39,556 nt of DNA, from the NCBI GenBank assembly GCA_902464615.1, contig CABQKA010000012.1, positions 1-39,556 of the forward strand, read 5' to 3'. The position numbers and the translations under genes were made by a program. Within the stretch, counting starts at the first letter, position 1. Each line of letters starts with the position of its first letter. The DNA comes from an uncultured Prevotella sp. (GTDB lineage: Bacteria > Bacteroidota > Bacteroidia > Bacteroidales > Bacteroidaceae). This document shows positions 14,350 to 22,979 of this stretch, piece after piece. A model generated the notes under the pieces. That model saw only the letters and a program-made list of their open reading frames with translations. It was not told the DNA's origin and searched no databases.

Positions 14350-16515
14350 ATGAAAAAAATCCTTTTGGCAGTCGCAGCCTTGCTGTTGCTGCCGGCAGTG
14401 ACTATGGCGCAAACGAAAAAAAGCTTTACCCTTGACGATTTGATGTGGGGAGGCTCCAATTATTGGAATCTCCAGCCGAAGAATCTTTTCACCGCATGGT
14501 GGGGCGACCGTCTTGTCGAGCTTGGGGTAGACGAAGTGCGCCGCAATACCGACGAAAAGGGTCGGAACGTTTATCCCGAAGTGATGTTCACGGCAGAAAG
14601 CGTGAACCGCCTCCTGACCGAAGATACCCAAGGGAAAGTCCGCAACCTTACCTACGCGCGCTTCCCGTATGCCGACCGCCCTGAAGTATTCCTGCAAACC
14701 TCGAAAGTCAATTTGCTCTATGACTGGTTGAAGGGAGAAGTCGTATGGTCGCAGCCCCGCACGCCGGGTGCGTCGCACGAAGATTTCAATTTTGCCTCAA
14801 AGAGTGTCGCTTTTGTCAAGGACTGGAACCTTTACGTCACCACGGCCGACGGCAAGACCCACCAGGTCTCGACCGACGGTTCCCGCGAGCTGGTTTACGG
14901 ACAAAGCGTGCACCGCGACGAGTTCGGCATCAGCAAAGGCACTTTTTGGAGTCCGGACGGCAGCCTCCTGGCTTTCTACCGTATGGACCAGTCCATGGTA
15001 ACAGATTACCCGATGGTCGACATTGCCCACCGCGTGGCGCAGCTTGCCCCCGAGAAATATCCCATGGCCGGCATGACCAGCCACAAGGTCACCGTCGGCG
15101 TGTTCAATCCCGCGACCGGAACCACCGTATATCTCCAGGCCGGCGACCCGACTGACCGCTACTTCACCAATATTGCCTGGAGTCCCGACGGCAAGACCGT
15201 CTATGTCATTGAATTGCCCCGCACGCAGGACAAAGCCGAACTCGTGGCCTACGACGCTTCGACCGGCGCGCGCCGCGGTGTGCTTTATACCGAGACGAAC
15301 GACCGCTACGTGGAGCCCATGCACCCTATCGTGTTCCTGCCCTGGGACAGCTCCAAGTTCATATACCAGAGCCGCCGGGACGGTTACAATCACCTGTACC
15401 TCTTTGACAAGAACGGCAAAGAGCTGGCCCAGCTCACTTCCGGTCCGTTTGAAGTGACCGGCCTGATTGGCTTTAACGTGAAGGACAAGAGCATCATCTA
15501 CCGCAGCAACGAGCTTTCGCCCATCCGTTACAATAACTTCAGCGTCAACGTCAAGACGAAAAAGCGCACTTTGCTCGACAGCGGCAAGGGCGTGCACTCC
15601 GGCGCCTCGCTTTCCGCTTCCGGGGCGTATCTCGTAGACCGCTGGTCCGCTCCGGCGACCTACCGCCGCATCGACCTGCTTACGACTTCCAAGCCCTCCA
15701 TGCGCACCTTGCAGGATGCCCCGTCGCCCTGGGCGGACTACGCCGTTCCCGAAGTGACCTGCGGCACCATCAAGGCGGCCGACGACTCCACCGACCTTTA
15801 CTATCGGCTTGTGAAGCCCGTCGGTTTCGACCCTGCCAAGAAATACCCCACTGTGGTCTATGTCTATGGCGGCCCGCATGCCCACAACGTGGACGAAGGC
15901 TGGTTCTATGCCATGCGTCCTTGGGAAGCCTATATGGCGCAGAAGGGCTACGTCATCTTTGTCCTGGATAACCGCGGCTCCGAAAACCGTGGCTTCGCCT
16001 TCGAAAGCTGTACGCACCGCCATCTGGGCGACATAGAGATGCAGGACCAGATCAAAGGTGTCGAGTTCCTCAAGACGTTGCCCTACGTCGACGCAGACCG
16101 TCTCGGTGTTCACGGCTGGTCGTTCGGCGGATACATGACTACGAATCTCATGTGCACTTATCCCGACGTGTTCAAGGTCGGCGTTGCCGGCGGGCCCGTC
16201 ATCGACTGGAACTTTTATGAAGTCATGTATGGCGAGCGTTACATGGACACCCCGCAGGAGAACCCCGACGGCTACCGCAGTTCGAGCCTCCTGCCCAAAG
16301 CCAAGAACCTCAAGGGCCGTCTGCAGATCATATTGGGCTACAATGACCCCACGTGTGTACCGCAACACAGCCTGTCCTTCCTCCGTGCCTGCGAGGATGC
16401 CGGGACACAGCCCGACTTCTTCATGTATCCGGGTCAGGGACACAACATGATGGGCAAGGACATGGTGCACCTGCACGAACGCATCACACGTTACTTTGAA
16501 GACTATCTGAAATAA
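14350..16515 (+). CDS. Dipeptidyl peptidase IV-like S9 family serine peptidase, exported
   Basis: The 721-residue enzyme is predicted to remove N-terminal dipeptides (often Xaa-Pro) in the periplasm. A signal peptide is clear: MKKILLAV, a hydrophobic core, then cleavage after TMAQ (about residue 20). The N-terminal beta-propeller (about 30-460) contains repeated blade sequences such as GTFWSPDGSLLAFYRMD and NIAWSPDGKTVYVIELPR. The alpha/beta hydrolase domain (about 480-721) has GWSFGGYMT with nucleophile Ser591, Asp666 in GYNDPT and His698 in GQGHNM. Length and order fit the DPP-IV family. Start 14350 is 2 nt after the methyltransferase stop; a TTG two codons upstream in frame is less likely. 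A strong terminator follows. Confidence 0.94.
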   Translation: MKKILLAVAALLLLPAVTMAQTKKSFTLDDLMWGGSNYWNLQPKNLFTAWWGDRLVELGVDEVRRNTDEKGRNVYPEVMFTAESVNRLLTEDTQGKVRNLTYARFPYADRPEVFLQTSKVNLLYDWLKGEVVWSQPRTPGASHEDFNFASKSVAFVKDWNLYVTTADGKTHQVSTDGSRELVYGQSVHRDEFGISKGTFWSPDGSLLAFYRMDQSMVTDYPMVDIAHRVAQLAPEKYPMAGMTSHKVTVGVFNPATGTTVYLQAGDPTDRYFTNIAWSPDGKTVYVIELPRTQDKAELVAYDASTGARRGVLYTETNDRYVEPMHPIVFLPWDSSKFIYQSRRDGYNHLYLFDKNGKELAQLTSGPFEVTGLIGFNVKDKSIIYRSNELSPIRYNNFSVNVKTKKRTLLDSGKGVHSGASLSASGAYLVDRWSAPATYRRIDLLTTSKPSMRTLQDAPSPWADYAVPEVTCGTIKAADDSTDLYYRLVKPVGFDPAKKYPTVVYVYGGPHAHNVDEGWFYAMRPWEAYMAQKGYVIFVLDNRGSENRGFAFESCTHRHLGDIEMQDQIKGVEFLKTLPYVDADRLGVHGWSFGGYMTTNLMCTYPDVFKVGVAGGPVIDWNFYEVMYGERYMDTPQENPDGYRSSSLLPKAKNLKGRLQIILGYNDPTCVPQHSLSFLRACEDAGTQPDFFMYPGQGHNMMGKDMVHLHERITRYFEDYLK

Positions 16516-16557
16516 GCGGCGGCGCCGGCCGTAGGGCAGCGCTTTCCGCAGACCGTT

Positions 16558-16597
16558 TCGGGCAAGGCCGCATGCCGCGGCCCTGCCCGATTTTTTT
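16558..16597 (+). terminator. Rho-independent terminator after the S9 peptidase gene
   Basis: A 14-bp GC-rich stem (16558-16571 with 16577-16590, one A/C mismatch) with a 5-nt loop is followed by seven T at 16591-16597. Confidence 0.88.
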
Positions 16598-16667
16598 GCG
16601 GTGGCGGCTTCGCAAAAAAAGCCCGTAACTATCCCATCTTTCTCCCGGCAGGAATCATAAACTTTCG

Positions 16668-16675
16668 TAACTTTG
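16668..16675 (+). promoter_or_regulatory. Bacteroidota -7 element upstream of ridA
   Basis: TAACTTTG fits TAnnTTTG, about 98 nt before the ridA ATG. No TTTG is obvious at the expected upstream spacing. The roughly 90-nt leader between them shows no recognised riboswitch. Confidence 0.5.
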
Positions 16676-16773
16676 CGCTACGGGACCAAGGCGAAGGGCA
16701 AGCGCCTTTCCGTCCGTCCCCTCCCGCCGGCCGGTATTGGCCGGAAACCTCAATCTAAAAACAACGCGAAGTC

Positions 16774-17151
16774 ATGAAAAATGTGATTGCATGCAAGAAC
16801 GCCCCCGCAGCCATCGGCCCGTACAGTCAGGCCATAGAGGCCGGCGGCATGGTTTTTGTGTCCGGACAACTGCCCGTAGACCCGGCCACCGGAGAATTTG
16901 CCCCCGGCGGTGTGAAGGAACTCACCCACCAGTCGCTGACCAACATCAAGCATATCCTCTCCAGCGTGGGACTTACCATGGAAAACATCGTCAAGACGAC
17001 GGTATTCCTTACCGACATGGCCGATTTTGCCGAGATGAACGAGGCTTATGCCACTTACTTCGGCGGGGCCGCCCCGGCCCGTTCGGCAGTAGCGGTCAAG
17101 GCTTTGCCCAAGGGAGCGCGCGTGGAAGTGGAGTGCATTGCCGTGCGTTGA
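16774..17151 (+). CDS. ridA: RidA family enamine/imine deaminase
   Basis: RidA hydrolyses reactive 2-aminoacrylate and related imines released by PLP enzymes such as threonine/serine dehydratases. The 125-residue product is full length. It contains AIGPYSQAIEAGGMVFVSGQ (residues 13-32), the conserved opening of the family, and PARSAVAV with Arg103, the residue that binds the substrate carboxylate, then VEVECIAV at the C-terminus. These proteins work as trimers with sites between subunits. The LOG-family gene starts 3 nt after the stop, so the two form an operon. Confidence 0.95.
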   Translation: MKNVIACKNAPAAIGPYSQAIEAGGMVFVSGQLPVDPATGEFAPGGVKELTHQSLTNIKHILSSVGLTMENIVKTTVFLTDMADFAEMNEAYATYFGGAAPARSAVAVKALPKGARVEVECIAVR

Positions 17152-17154
17152 CCC

Positions 17155-17697
17155 ATGTGCCGCAAAATCGGAGTATTCCTCTCTTCGCGGACAAACCTGC
17201 CCGCGCCCTACCGGCAGGCGGCTGAAGAGGTGGGCGGCTGGATAGGCTGCACGGGCCGCACGCTGGTCTACGGCGGTGCGCGCAAGGGACTTATGGAAGT
17301 ATTGGCCCGCGCCGTGAAGGAAAGCGGCGGGCGCGTCTACGGCGTGGTCCCGCAAATCATCGAGGAGCGGGGCCAGGTGAGCGACGTTCCCGACGTGCTG
17401 TTCCGCACGGCCGACCTCAACGACCGCAAGGCCGTCATGGTGCGTGAAAGCGACGCCCTGCTGGTCCTGCCCGGCGGCATCGGGACGCTGGACGAGGCTT
17501 TCACCGTGTTGGCCGCCGGCCTCATCGGCATAGCCCGCAAACCCCTTGTCTTTTACAACGTCGGCGGATGCTGGGACGCCTTGCTCGCCATGCTGGCCGG
17601 GATGCAGGCACAAGGACTGGTGGACGACGGCGGCGAGCCGCTGTGGCGCGTGGCCACTACGGTCGACGAGCTGGAACGCTGTTTCGGCGGACGGTAA
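17155..17697 (+). CDS. LOG family protein (TIGR00730), nucleoside 5'-monophosphate phosphoribohydrolase
   Basis: The 180-residue Rossmann-like protein has the LOG signature PGGIGTLDE (106-114) and the preceding NDRKAVMVRESDALLVLPGG block (89-108), plus an N-terminal nucleotide-binding loop VYGGARKGLME (38-48). LOG proteins cleave cytokinin riboside monophosphate in plants; bacterial members show AMP or related nucleotide hydrolase activity, and the physiological role in gut bacteria is unclear. It is often misannotated as lysine decarboxylase. It lies directly after ridA (3-nt gap) and is the last gene before the palindrome-rich interval. Confidence 0.9.
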   Translation: MCRKIGVFLSSRTNLPAPYRQAAEEVGGWIGCTGRTLVYGGARKGLMEVLARAVKESGGRVYGVVPQIIEERGQVSDVPDVLFRTADLNDRKAVMVRESDALLVLPGGIGTLDEAFTVLAAGLIGIARKPLVFYNVGGCWDALLAMLAGMQAQGLVDDGGEPLWRVATTVDELERCFGGR

Positions 17698-18039
17698 GCG
17701 GGCATGGTGCCCCCGTCCGTCACCGTCCGTCAGGCCGCCTGCCTTCCCCTTGCCGGAAGCAGGCGGCCTGATGCCATGTATGCCTTCGCCTTGGCGCATA
17801 CGGCCTTCCCGCCCCGGAAAGCCGCGCCGGGCGTTCGTCGCGGGCCTTAGCCCCGCAACCACGGGCTTTAGCCCGCTCGCTACGGGGCTAAGGCCCGTGG
17901 CCTGCCAAGCAGGCCGCCGGCTTTCCGGGCTGTCCTCCACAGTCCCTCCGTCATGTGCGGCGCGTGGTCCGCCTGGCCGGAAAGTCCGCACAATATGTAA
18001 AAAAATAGAAAAGGAACGGGCATTCCCGATTTTATTTGT
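17698..18039. repeat. Gene-free interval packed with nested inverted repeats
   Basis: No gene is supported here. Five inverted repeats are visible. (1) 17730-17742 with 17759-17771, 13 bp. (2) 17813-17824 with 17918-17929, 12 bp perfect, arms 93 nt apart. (3) Nested inside it, 17841-17855 with 17883-17897, 15 bp perfect. (4) Inside that, a small hairpin 17862-17866/17871-17875. (5) 17899-17905 with 17909-17915, 7 bp, 3-nt loop. None ends in a T run, so plain termination does not explain them. The core at 17846-17863 is the minus-strand twin of the terminator at 9114-9131. Confidence 0.75.
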
Positions 18040-18047
18040 TATTTTTG
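18040..18047 (+). promoter_or_regulatory. Bacteroidota -7 element upstream of murG
   Basis: TATTTTTG matches TAnnTTTG 23 nt before the murG ATG. The -33 element is not clear. Confidence 0.5.
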
Positions 18048-18070
18048 CCAAAATCCATAATCGAAAAGTT

Positions 18071-19198
18071 ATGAGCAAAACCTTGCGAGTCATCATTAGC
18101 GGGGGAGGAACCGGTGGCCATATCTTTCCCGCCATCTCGATAGCCGACGCTATCCGGGCCAAGCGCCCCGACGCCAAGATACTCTTTGTCGGCGCGGAAG
18201 GCCGGATGGAAATGCGCCGCGTGCCAGAGGCGGGCTATGAAATCAAGGGCCTGCCTGTCGCCGGCTTCGACCGTCGCCACCTGTGGCGTAACGTAAGCGT
18301 CATGTTCAAACTGATGCGCAGCCGGCAGATGGCCCGCCGCATCGTACGCGAGTTCCGCCCGCAGGTGGCCGTAGGCGTAGGCGGCTATGCCAGCGGTCCT
18401 ACGCTCGACGTGGCCGGACGCATGGGCATTCCCACCCTGATACAGGAGCAGAACTCCTATGCCGGCGTGACGAACAAACTGCTGGCGCGCAACGCGCGGT
18501 GCATCTGCGTGGCCTATGAAGGGATGGAGCGCTTCTTTCCTGCGAGCCGCATCCGCTTGACTGGCAACCCCGTCCGCCGGGCCTTGCTCGACGCCCCGGT
18601 CTCCCGGGCCGCGGCGCTGGCCGCGTTCGGGCTTTCGCCGGACCGCCTGACGGTGCTCATCCTCGGCGGGTCGCTCGGCGCCCGTTCCGTCAACGAGAGC
18701 GTGCTCGGCCAGCTCGGCCTTATCCGCCAGCAGAAGCGCGTGCAATTCGTATGGCAGACCGGAAAATATTACAGTGCGCAGATCCGCACGCAACTGGAGC
18801 GCCAGAAATGCCCGGACAACCTGCACGTCATGGACTTCATTTCCGACATGGCGACGGCCTATGCCGTGGCCGACCTCGTCGTCTCGCGCGCAGGAGCAGG
18901 GAGCATCTCCGAGTTCTGCCTGCTGGGCAAACCGGTCATCCTGGTGCCCTCGCCCAACGTCGCCGAGGACCATCAGACGAAAAACGCCCTGGCCCTCGTG
19001 GAGCGCGACGCCGCGCTCTACGTGCCCGACGCCGAAGCGCGGCAGACCCTCCTGCCGACGGCCATCAATACCGTGCTCGACGCTTCCCGGCTCGAGGCGC
19101 TTTCCGCCAATATCCGCCGGCTGGCACGTCCCCATGCCGCCGAGGACATCGCAGACGAGGTCATCCGTCTGGCTACCGGAAGCGCGCCGCGGAAGTAA
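18071..19198 (+). CDS. murG: UDP-GlcNAc:undecaprenyl-PP-MurNAc-pentapeptide GlcNAc transferase
   Basis: MurG adds GlcNAc to lipid I to make lipid II on the cytoplasmic face of the membrane. The 375-residue GT-B protein shows the first glycine-rich loop SGGGTGGHIFPA (10-21), GVGGYASGP in the N-domain, QEQNSYAGVTNK, the second glycine-rich loop LILGGSLGARSVNE, and the donor-binding block SRAGAGSISEFCLLGKPVILVPSP with DHQTKNA in the C-domain. Start 18071 is supported by the -7 element 23 nt upstream and by homology; the frame is open upstream through the palindromic interval without similarity. murC follows after 108 nt. The usual upstream partners (ftsW, murD, mraY, murE, ftsI) are not here. 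Confidence 0.95.
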   Translation: MSKTLRVIISGGGTGGHIFPAISIADAIRAKRPDAKILFVGAEGRMEMRRVPEAGYEIKGLPVAGFDRRHLWRNVSVMFKLMRSRQMARRIVREFRPQVAVGVGGYASGPTLDVAGRMGIPTLIQEQNSYAGVTNKLLARNARCICVAYEGMERFFPASRIRLTGNPVRRALLDAPVSRAAALAAFGLSPDRLTVLILGGSLGARSVNESVLGQLGLIRQQKRVQFVWQTGKYYSAQIRTQLERQKCPDNLHVMDFISDMATAYAVADLVVSRAGAGSISEFCLLGKPVILVPSPNVAEDHQTKNALALVERDAALYVPDAEARQTLLPTAINTVLDASRLEALSANIRRLARPHAAEDIADEVIRLATGSAPRK

Positions 19199-19258
19199 TC
19201 ACAGCCCGCGGAAGAAAAAATCCTGCGTCCGTATCCTTAATCTCCGGAAAATAATTGC

Positions 19259-19266
19259 TATTTTTG
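19259..19266 (+). promoter_or_regulatory. Bacteroidota -7 element between murG and murC
   Basis: TATTTTTG matches TAnnTTTG about 40 nt before the murC ATG, suggesting that the division genes can be transcribed independently of murG. The -33 element is not clear. Confidence 0.45.
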
Positions 19267-19306
19267 CTTTCTACTATATAGAGGACGGAGTTAAAACCTC
19301 AGAATC

Positions 19307-20692
19307 ATGAATTTAGAAGACATACAGTCTGCTTACTTCATCGGTGCCGGCGGCATCGGCATGAGTGCGCTGGAGCGCTATTTCCGTTCGCGCGGCGTCT
19401 ATGTGGCGGGTTACGACCGTGCGGAAAGTGCCCTGACGCGCCAGCTGGCGGCCGAGGGCATCGACCTGCATTACGAAGACGCCCCCGGACTTATCCCCGA
19501 GCGCTGCCGCGACGCCCGCCACACACTGGTCGTCTATACGCCGGCCATTCCGGCCGAGCACAGCGAACTGGCTTACTTCCGCGCGGGAGGCTTCGAGGTG
19601 CAGAAGCGCGCCCAGGTGCTGGGCCTGCTCACGCGCCACATGCGCGGCCTTTGCGTGGCCGGGACGCACGGCAAGACAACGACGTCGTCCATGCTGGCCC
19701 ACTTGCTCCATGAAAGCCACGTGGGCTGCAACGCTTTTCTGGGCGGCATCGCGAAAAACTACGGGACGAACTATCTGCTCGCCCCGGAAAGCCCTTACGT
19801 GGTCGTTGAGGCCGACGAGTTCGACCGTTCGTTCCATCACCTCCGCCCGTTTGCCTCCGTCATCACCGCGACCGACGCGGACCATCTCGACATCTACGGG
19901 ACGGAGGAAGCCTATCTGGAAAGTTTCCGCCACTACACGACGCTCATCCAACCCGGCGGGGCGCTGGTGATACACCGGGGACTCCGGATGCGCGACGACT
20001 TGCAGCCCGGGGTGCGCCGGTACGAGTACGCGCGTGAGGAGGGCGATTTCCATGCCCGCCGCGTGCGCGTGGGAGACGGGCGCATCGTGTTCGACTTCGT
20101 ATCGCCGTTGGGCGACATTGCCGACGTGGAGCTGGGCGTCCCCGTCGGGGTAAACATAGAGAACGGCATCGCGGCGATGGCGCTGGCGCAGTTTGCCGGC
20201 GCGACGCCTGAAGAGATACGGGAGGGCATGCGGTCGTTCACAGGCGTGGTGCGCCGCTTCGATTTCAAACTGAACACGCCGCACATCGTATTCCTCAGCG
20301 ACTATGCCCACCATCCGGCCGAAATCCGGCAATCTATCCTTTCGCTGCGCGAGGTTTTCGCCGGACGCCGGCTGACGGCTATATTCCAGCCTCACCTGTA
20401 CACCCGCACGCGCGATTTCTATCCGGACTTTGCCGCCAGCCTCTCGCTGCTCGACGAGGTCATCCTGACAGAAATATATCCGGCCCGCGAAATGCCCATA
20501 CCGGGCGTGACGAGCCGGCTGATATACGACAACCTGCGGCCGGACATGGACAAACGCCTGTGTCGGAAAGCCGATGTTCCCAAGCTGGTGGAAGAGGGCG
20601 ACTTTGATGTCCTGCTGCTTCTCGGCGCGGGCGACTTGGACGATTACGCCCCACAGCTCACGGAAATCCTGCGTCGCAAATATCTTGCATGA
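19307..20692 (+). CDS. murC: UDP-N-acetylmuramate--L-alanine ligase
   Basis: MurC adds the first amino acid of the peptidoglycan stem peptide. The 461-residue protein has a three-domain Mur ligase layout. The N-terminal Rossmann domain starts AYFIGAGGIGMSALERYF (9-26) and binds the UDP-sugar. The ATPase domain carries the P-loop GTHGKTTTSSML (119-130), the EADEFDRSF segment and TDADHLDIYG. The C-terminal domain contains SDYAHHPAEIRQSI, the MurC hallmark that contacts the incoming amino acid, and IFQPHLYTRTRDF. The length is typical. ftsQ begins 56 nt later. Confidence 0.96.
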   Translation: MNLEDIQSAYFIGAGGIGMSALERYFRSRGVYVAGYDRAESALTRQLAAEGIDLHYEDAPGLIPERCRDARHTLVVYTPAIPAEHSELAYFRAGGFEVQKRAQVLGLLTRHMRGLCVAGTHGKTTTSSMLAHLLHESHVGCNAFLGGIAKNYGTNYLLAPESPYVVVEADEFDRSFHHLRPFASVITATDADHLDIYGTEEAYLESFRHYTTLIQPGGALVIHRGLRMRDDLQPGVRRYEYAREEGDFHARRVRVGDGRIVFDFVSPLGDIADVELGVPVGVNIENGIAAMALAQFAGATPEEIREGMRSFTGVVRRFDFKLNTPHIVFLSDYAHHPAEIRQSILSLREVFAGRRLTAIFQPHLYTRTRDFYPDFAASLSLLDEVILTEIYPAREMPIPGVTSRLIYDNLRPDMDKRLCRKADVPKLVEEGDFDVLLLLGAGDLDDYAPQLTEILRRKYLA

Positions 20693-20748
20693 ACCGTCCG
20701 GCACCGATACCCGTCCCGGCCACTCTCCAATATCCGAATGTCTGAGAA

Positions 20749-21483
20749 ATGAAGGTCTTTCTGAATTTTGCCCTGTTGCTGATCTTGGCGGTCTACCTCG
20801 TATTCGCCTTTGTCCGCCTCGCGGTGGGACAGGACGATACGGAGTGCACATCGGTCAATGTCGCAGTCGTGGACAGCACTCATGCCGGTTTCATCACGGC
20901 CGACGAGGTGACGCGTATCCTTAAACGTGCGCGGCTGTATCCCAAGGGGCGGAAAATGGCCGACGTGGACGGCCGGCGCATAGAAGAGGAGTTGCTCAAA
21001 AACTCTTTTGTGAAGCAGGTCACATGCTACAAGTCGCCGGGAGGGCGGGTGAATATCCGGCTGTCCCAACGCCTGCCCCTGTTGCGTGTCCGGGCAGCCA
21101 ACGGCGATGACTATTATCTGGACGAAAAGGGCAACGCCATGAAGCCGCAGGGCTATCATGCCGACCTTGTCGTAGTTACGGGGCATGTGAGCCGCGACTT
21201 TGCCCGCCGCAAGCTGGTTTATCTGGCCCGCGAGTTTCATACCAATCCTTTTGCCGGTGATTTGGTGCAGCAGGCCGACATCGCTTCCGACAGCACGGTG
21301 ACGTTGGTGCCGCGTGTCGGATGCCGGCTTATTCGTTACGGCACGCTGGACAGTATCAACGTGGCCCGTAAGTTTCGCAACTTGAAGGCTTTCTACGCCA
21401 AGGTGCTGCCCGAAGTAGGGTGGAATACCTATCGGGAGATAAGCTTGGAGTATGCCAACCAGATTATCTGTAAACGGAAATAA
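20749..21483 (+). CDS. ftsQ: Cell division protein FtsQ
   Basis: FtsQ is a bitopic membrane protein that recruits FtsB/FtsL and later divisome proteins. The 244-residue product has one N-terminal membrane segment (about 5-27, FLNFALLLILAVYLVFAFV), a very short cytoplasmic tail, and a periplasmic part. The POTRA-like region (about 35-105) includes SVNVAVVDSTHAGFITADEV, FVKQVTCYKSPGGRVNIRLS and QRLPLLRV, which is the typical Bacteroidota FtsQ pattern. Sequence conservation in this family is low, so the call leans on position between murC and ftsA. ftsA starts 22 nt after the stop. Confidence 0.88.
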   Translation: MKVFLNFALLLILAVYLVFAFVRLAVGQDDTECTSVNVAVVDSTHAGFITADEVTRILKRARLYPKGRKMADVDGRRIEEELLKNSFVKQVTCYKSPGGRVNIRLSQRLPLLRVRAANGDDYYLDEKGNAMKPQGYHADLVVVTGHVSRDFARRKLVYLAREFHTNPFAGDLVQQADIASDSTVTLVPRVGCRLIRYGTLDSINVARKFRNLKAFYAKVLPEVGWNTYREISLEYANQIICKRK

Positions 21484-21505
21484 ATAAGAAAAGGATAGAA
21501 CATAT

Positions 21506-22921
21506 ATGGCAATAGAAGACAATTTCATCGTGGCAATTAGCCTTGGCTCGTCGAAGGTGACAGCCCTGGCGGGCCGTAAAGCGTCCGACGGCGCAATACA
21601 GATGTTGGCTTGTGCGCAGGAGCCTTCCGAATCTTTCATACGGAAGGGGCGCATAAACAATTTCAACAAGATGGTGCAGTGTATCCTCAACATGAAGGAG
21701 CAACTGGAAAACAAGATGCAGAAATCCGTCTGCCGTGTTTACGTAGGCTTGGGCGGCATGGGACTGCACACAGAGGCGAACGTCGTTACGCGCCATTTCG
21801 GCGAGAAGACGGTCATCACGCAGGAGATGCTGAACAGCATCTTCGAGGCGAATAAAAGCAATTCAGCAGGCGACACGACCATTCTCGAAAGCATACCGCA
21901 AGAGTTTCATCTTGGCGCACAGACAGTGTCGGATCCGGTCGGAATGCAGACAGAAAGTATCGAAGGCCACTATCTTAATATCGTTACACGCGCGTCGGTA
22001 AGCGAAGACATCCGGAACTGCTTCCGCAACGCCGGGGTGACTATTGCCGGTATGCCTATCGTCTCGCTTCAGCTGGCTGATGCCATGCTCACCGGCCCGG
22101 AAAAGCGTTCGGGCTGCGTCTTCGTGGATATGGGGGCCGAGACCACTACGGTCGCCGTGTTCAAGAATAATCTGTTGCGCCACCTGGCCGTTATCCCGTT
22201 GGGCGGGGCCAACGTGAACCGTGACATCTGTTCGTTCCAGATAGAAGACGACGAGGCCGAAAGTCTCAAACGGCAATTCGGCTCTGCATTTTATCCCGAG
22301 ACGGAGCAGGAGCGCCCTGCCATCGCGTTGCGCGACGGCAGGACCGTGAAATTCGAAGACTTCAGCGGCCTCGTGGAAGCACGTATGGAGGAAATCATCC
22401 TTAATGTGAACAACCAGATCATGTTGTCCAAGTATGATAAGTCCCAGCTTATCGGCGGCATCATTATTACCGGCGGCACTGCCTGTATGAAGGATGTCGA
22501 CAAGGCTTTCACGCAATACACCGGCTTCGAGAAACTGCGCTTTGTCAAGTCGCCCCGCCTTCAGGTGCGTACCGCGGCTAAAGAAAACGCAGCTTTCAAT
22601 GATTCCGGAGACTACAACGCCGTCCTCGCCCTCGTGGACAAGTGTGAGGGCAATTGCTGTGGCGGTGATTTGGGTAAACCGGAAAGAGATCTCTTTACGC
22701 TTCAGGAGGAGCAGGAAAACGCTTCCGACCCCTCTGAATCGGAAAAGCCCGTCACCGAGCAGAAAGGCGGAGAGCAGGAAACGCCCGTCACAGAAGAGCC
22801 GGAACAGCAGAAGACACGCGGTAGCTGGATGAAAAAAATCATCTGGAAGTTTAAGGAAATGACTACAGCGGTCATCACCGAAGAAGATTCCATTTCAAAA
22901 GACAAGAAGGACCGCGCGTAA
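21506..22921 (+). CDS. ftsA: Cell division protein FtsA
   Basis: FtsA is the actin-like ATPase that ties FtsZ filaments to the membrane. The 471-residue protein has the phosphate 1 loop ISLGSSKVTALAGRK (10-24), the subdomain 1C region (about 85-165), a phosphate 2 loop VFVDMGAETTTVAVF, and the adenosine loop IIITGGTACMKDVD. After the fold (about residue 395) comes an acidic, Glu-rich linker and then an amphipathic helix SWMKKIIWKFKEMTTAV (about 440-456), the membrane-targeting sequence. A further 15 polar residues follow the helix, ending DKKDRA, which is longer than the usual terminus. It is followed by two ftsZ genes, so it may face two FtsZ partners. Confidence 0.94.
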   Translation: MAIEDNFIVAISLGSSKVTALAGRKASDGAIQMLACAQEPSESFIRKGRINNFNKMVQCILNMKEQLENKMQKSVCRVYVGLGGMGLHTEANVVTRHFGEKTVITQEMLNSIFEANKSNSAGDTTILESIPQEFHLGAQTVSDPVGMQTESIEGHYLNIVTRASVSEDIRNCFRNAGVTIAGMPIVSLQLADAMLTGPEKRSGCVFVDMGAETTTVAVFKNNLLRHLAVIPLGGANVNRDICSFQIEDDEAESLKRQFGSAFYPETEQERPAIALRDGRTVKFEDFSGLVEARMEEIILNVNNQIMLSKYDKSQLIGGIIITGGTACMKDVDKAFTQYTGFEKLRFVKSPRLQVRTAAKENAAFNDSGDYNAVLALVDKCEGNCCGGDLGKPERDLFTLQEEQENASDPSESEKPVTEQKGGEQETPVTEEPEQQKTRGSWMKKIIWKFKEMTTAVITEEDSISKDKKDRA

Positions 22922-22979
22922 ACGGAGCATCCTGGCTTCCAATGCCCTAAACTACATAAACCAATAACGAAGCGAAATC

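Noticed and set aside
14797..16476. 559-codon open frame on the minus strand
   Set aside because: It lies wholly antisense to the S9 peptidase gene, whose signal peptide, catalytic triad and family length are all present. Long antisense frames are expected in GC-rich coding DNA.
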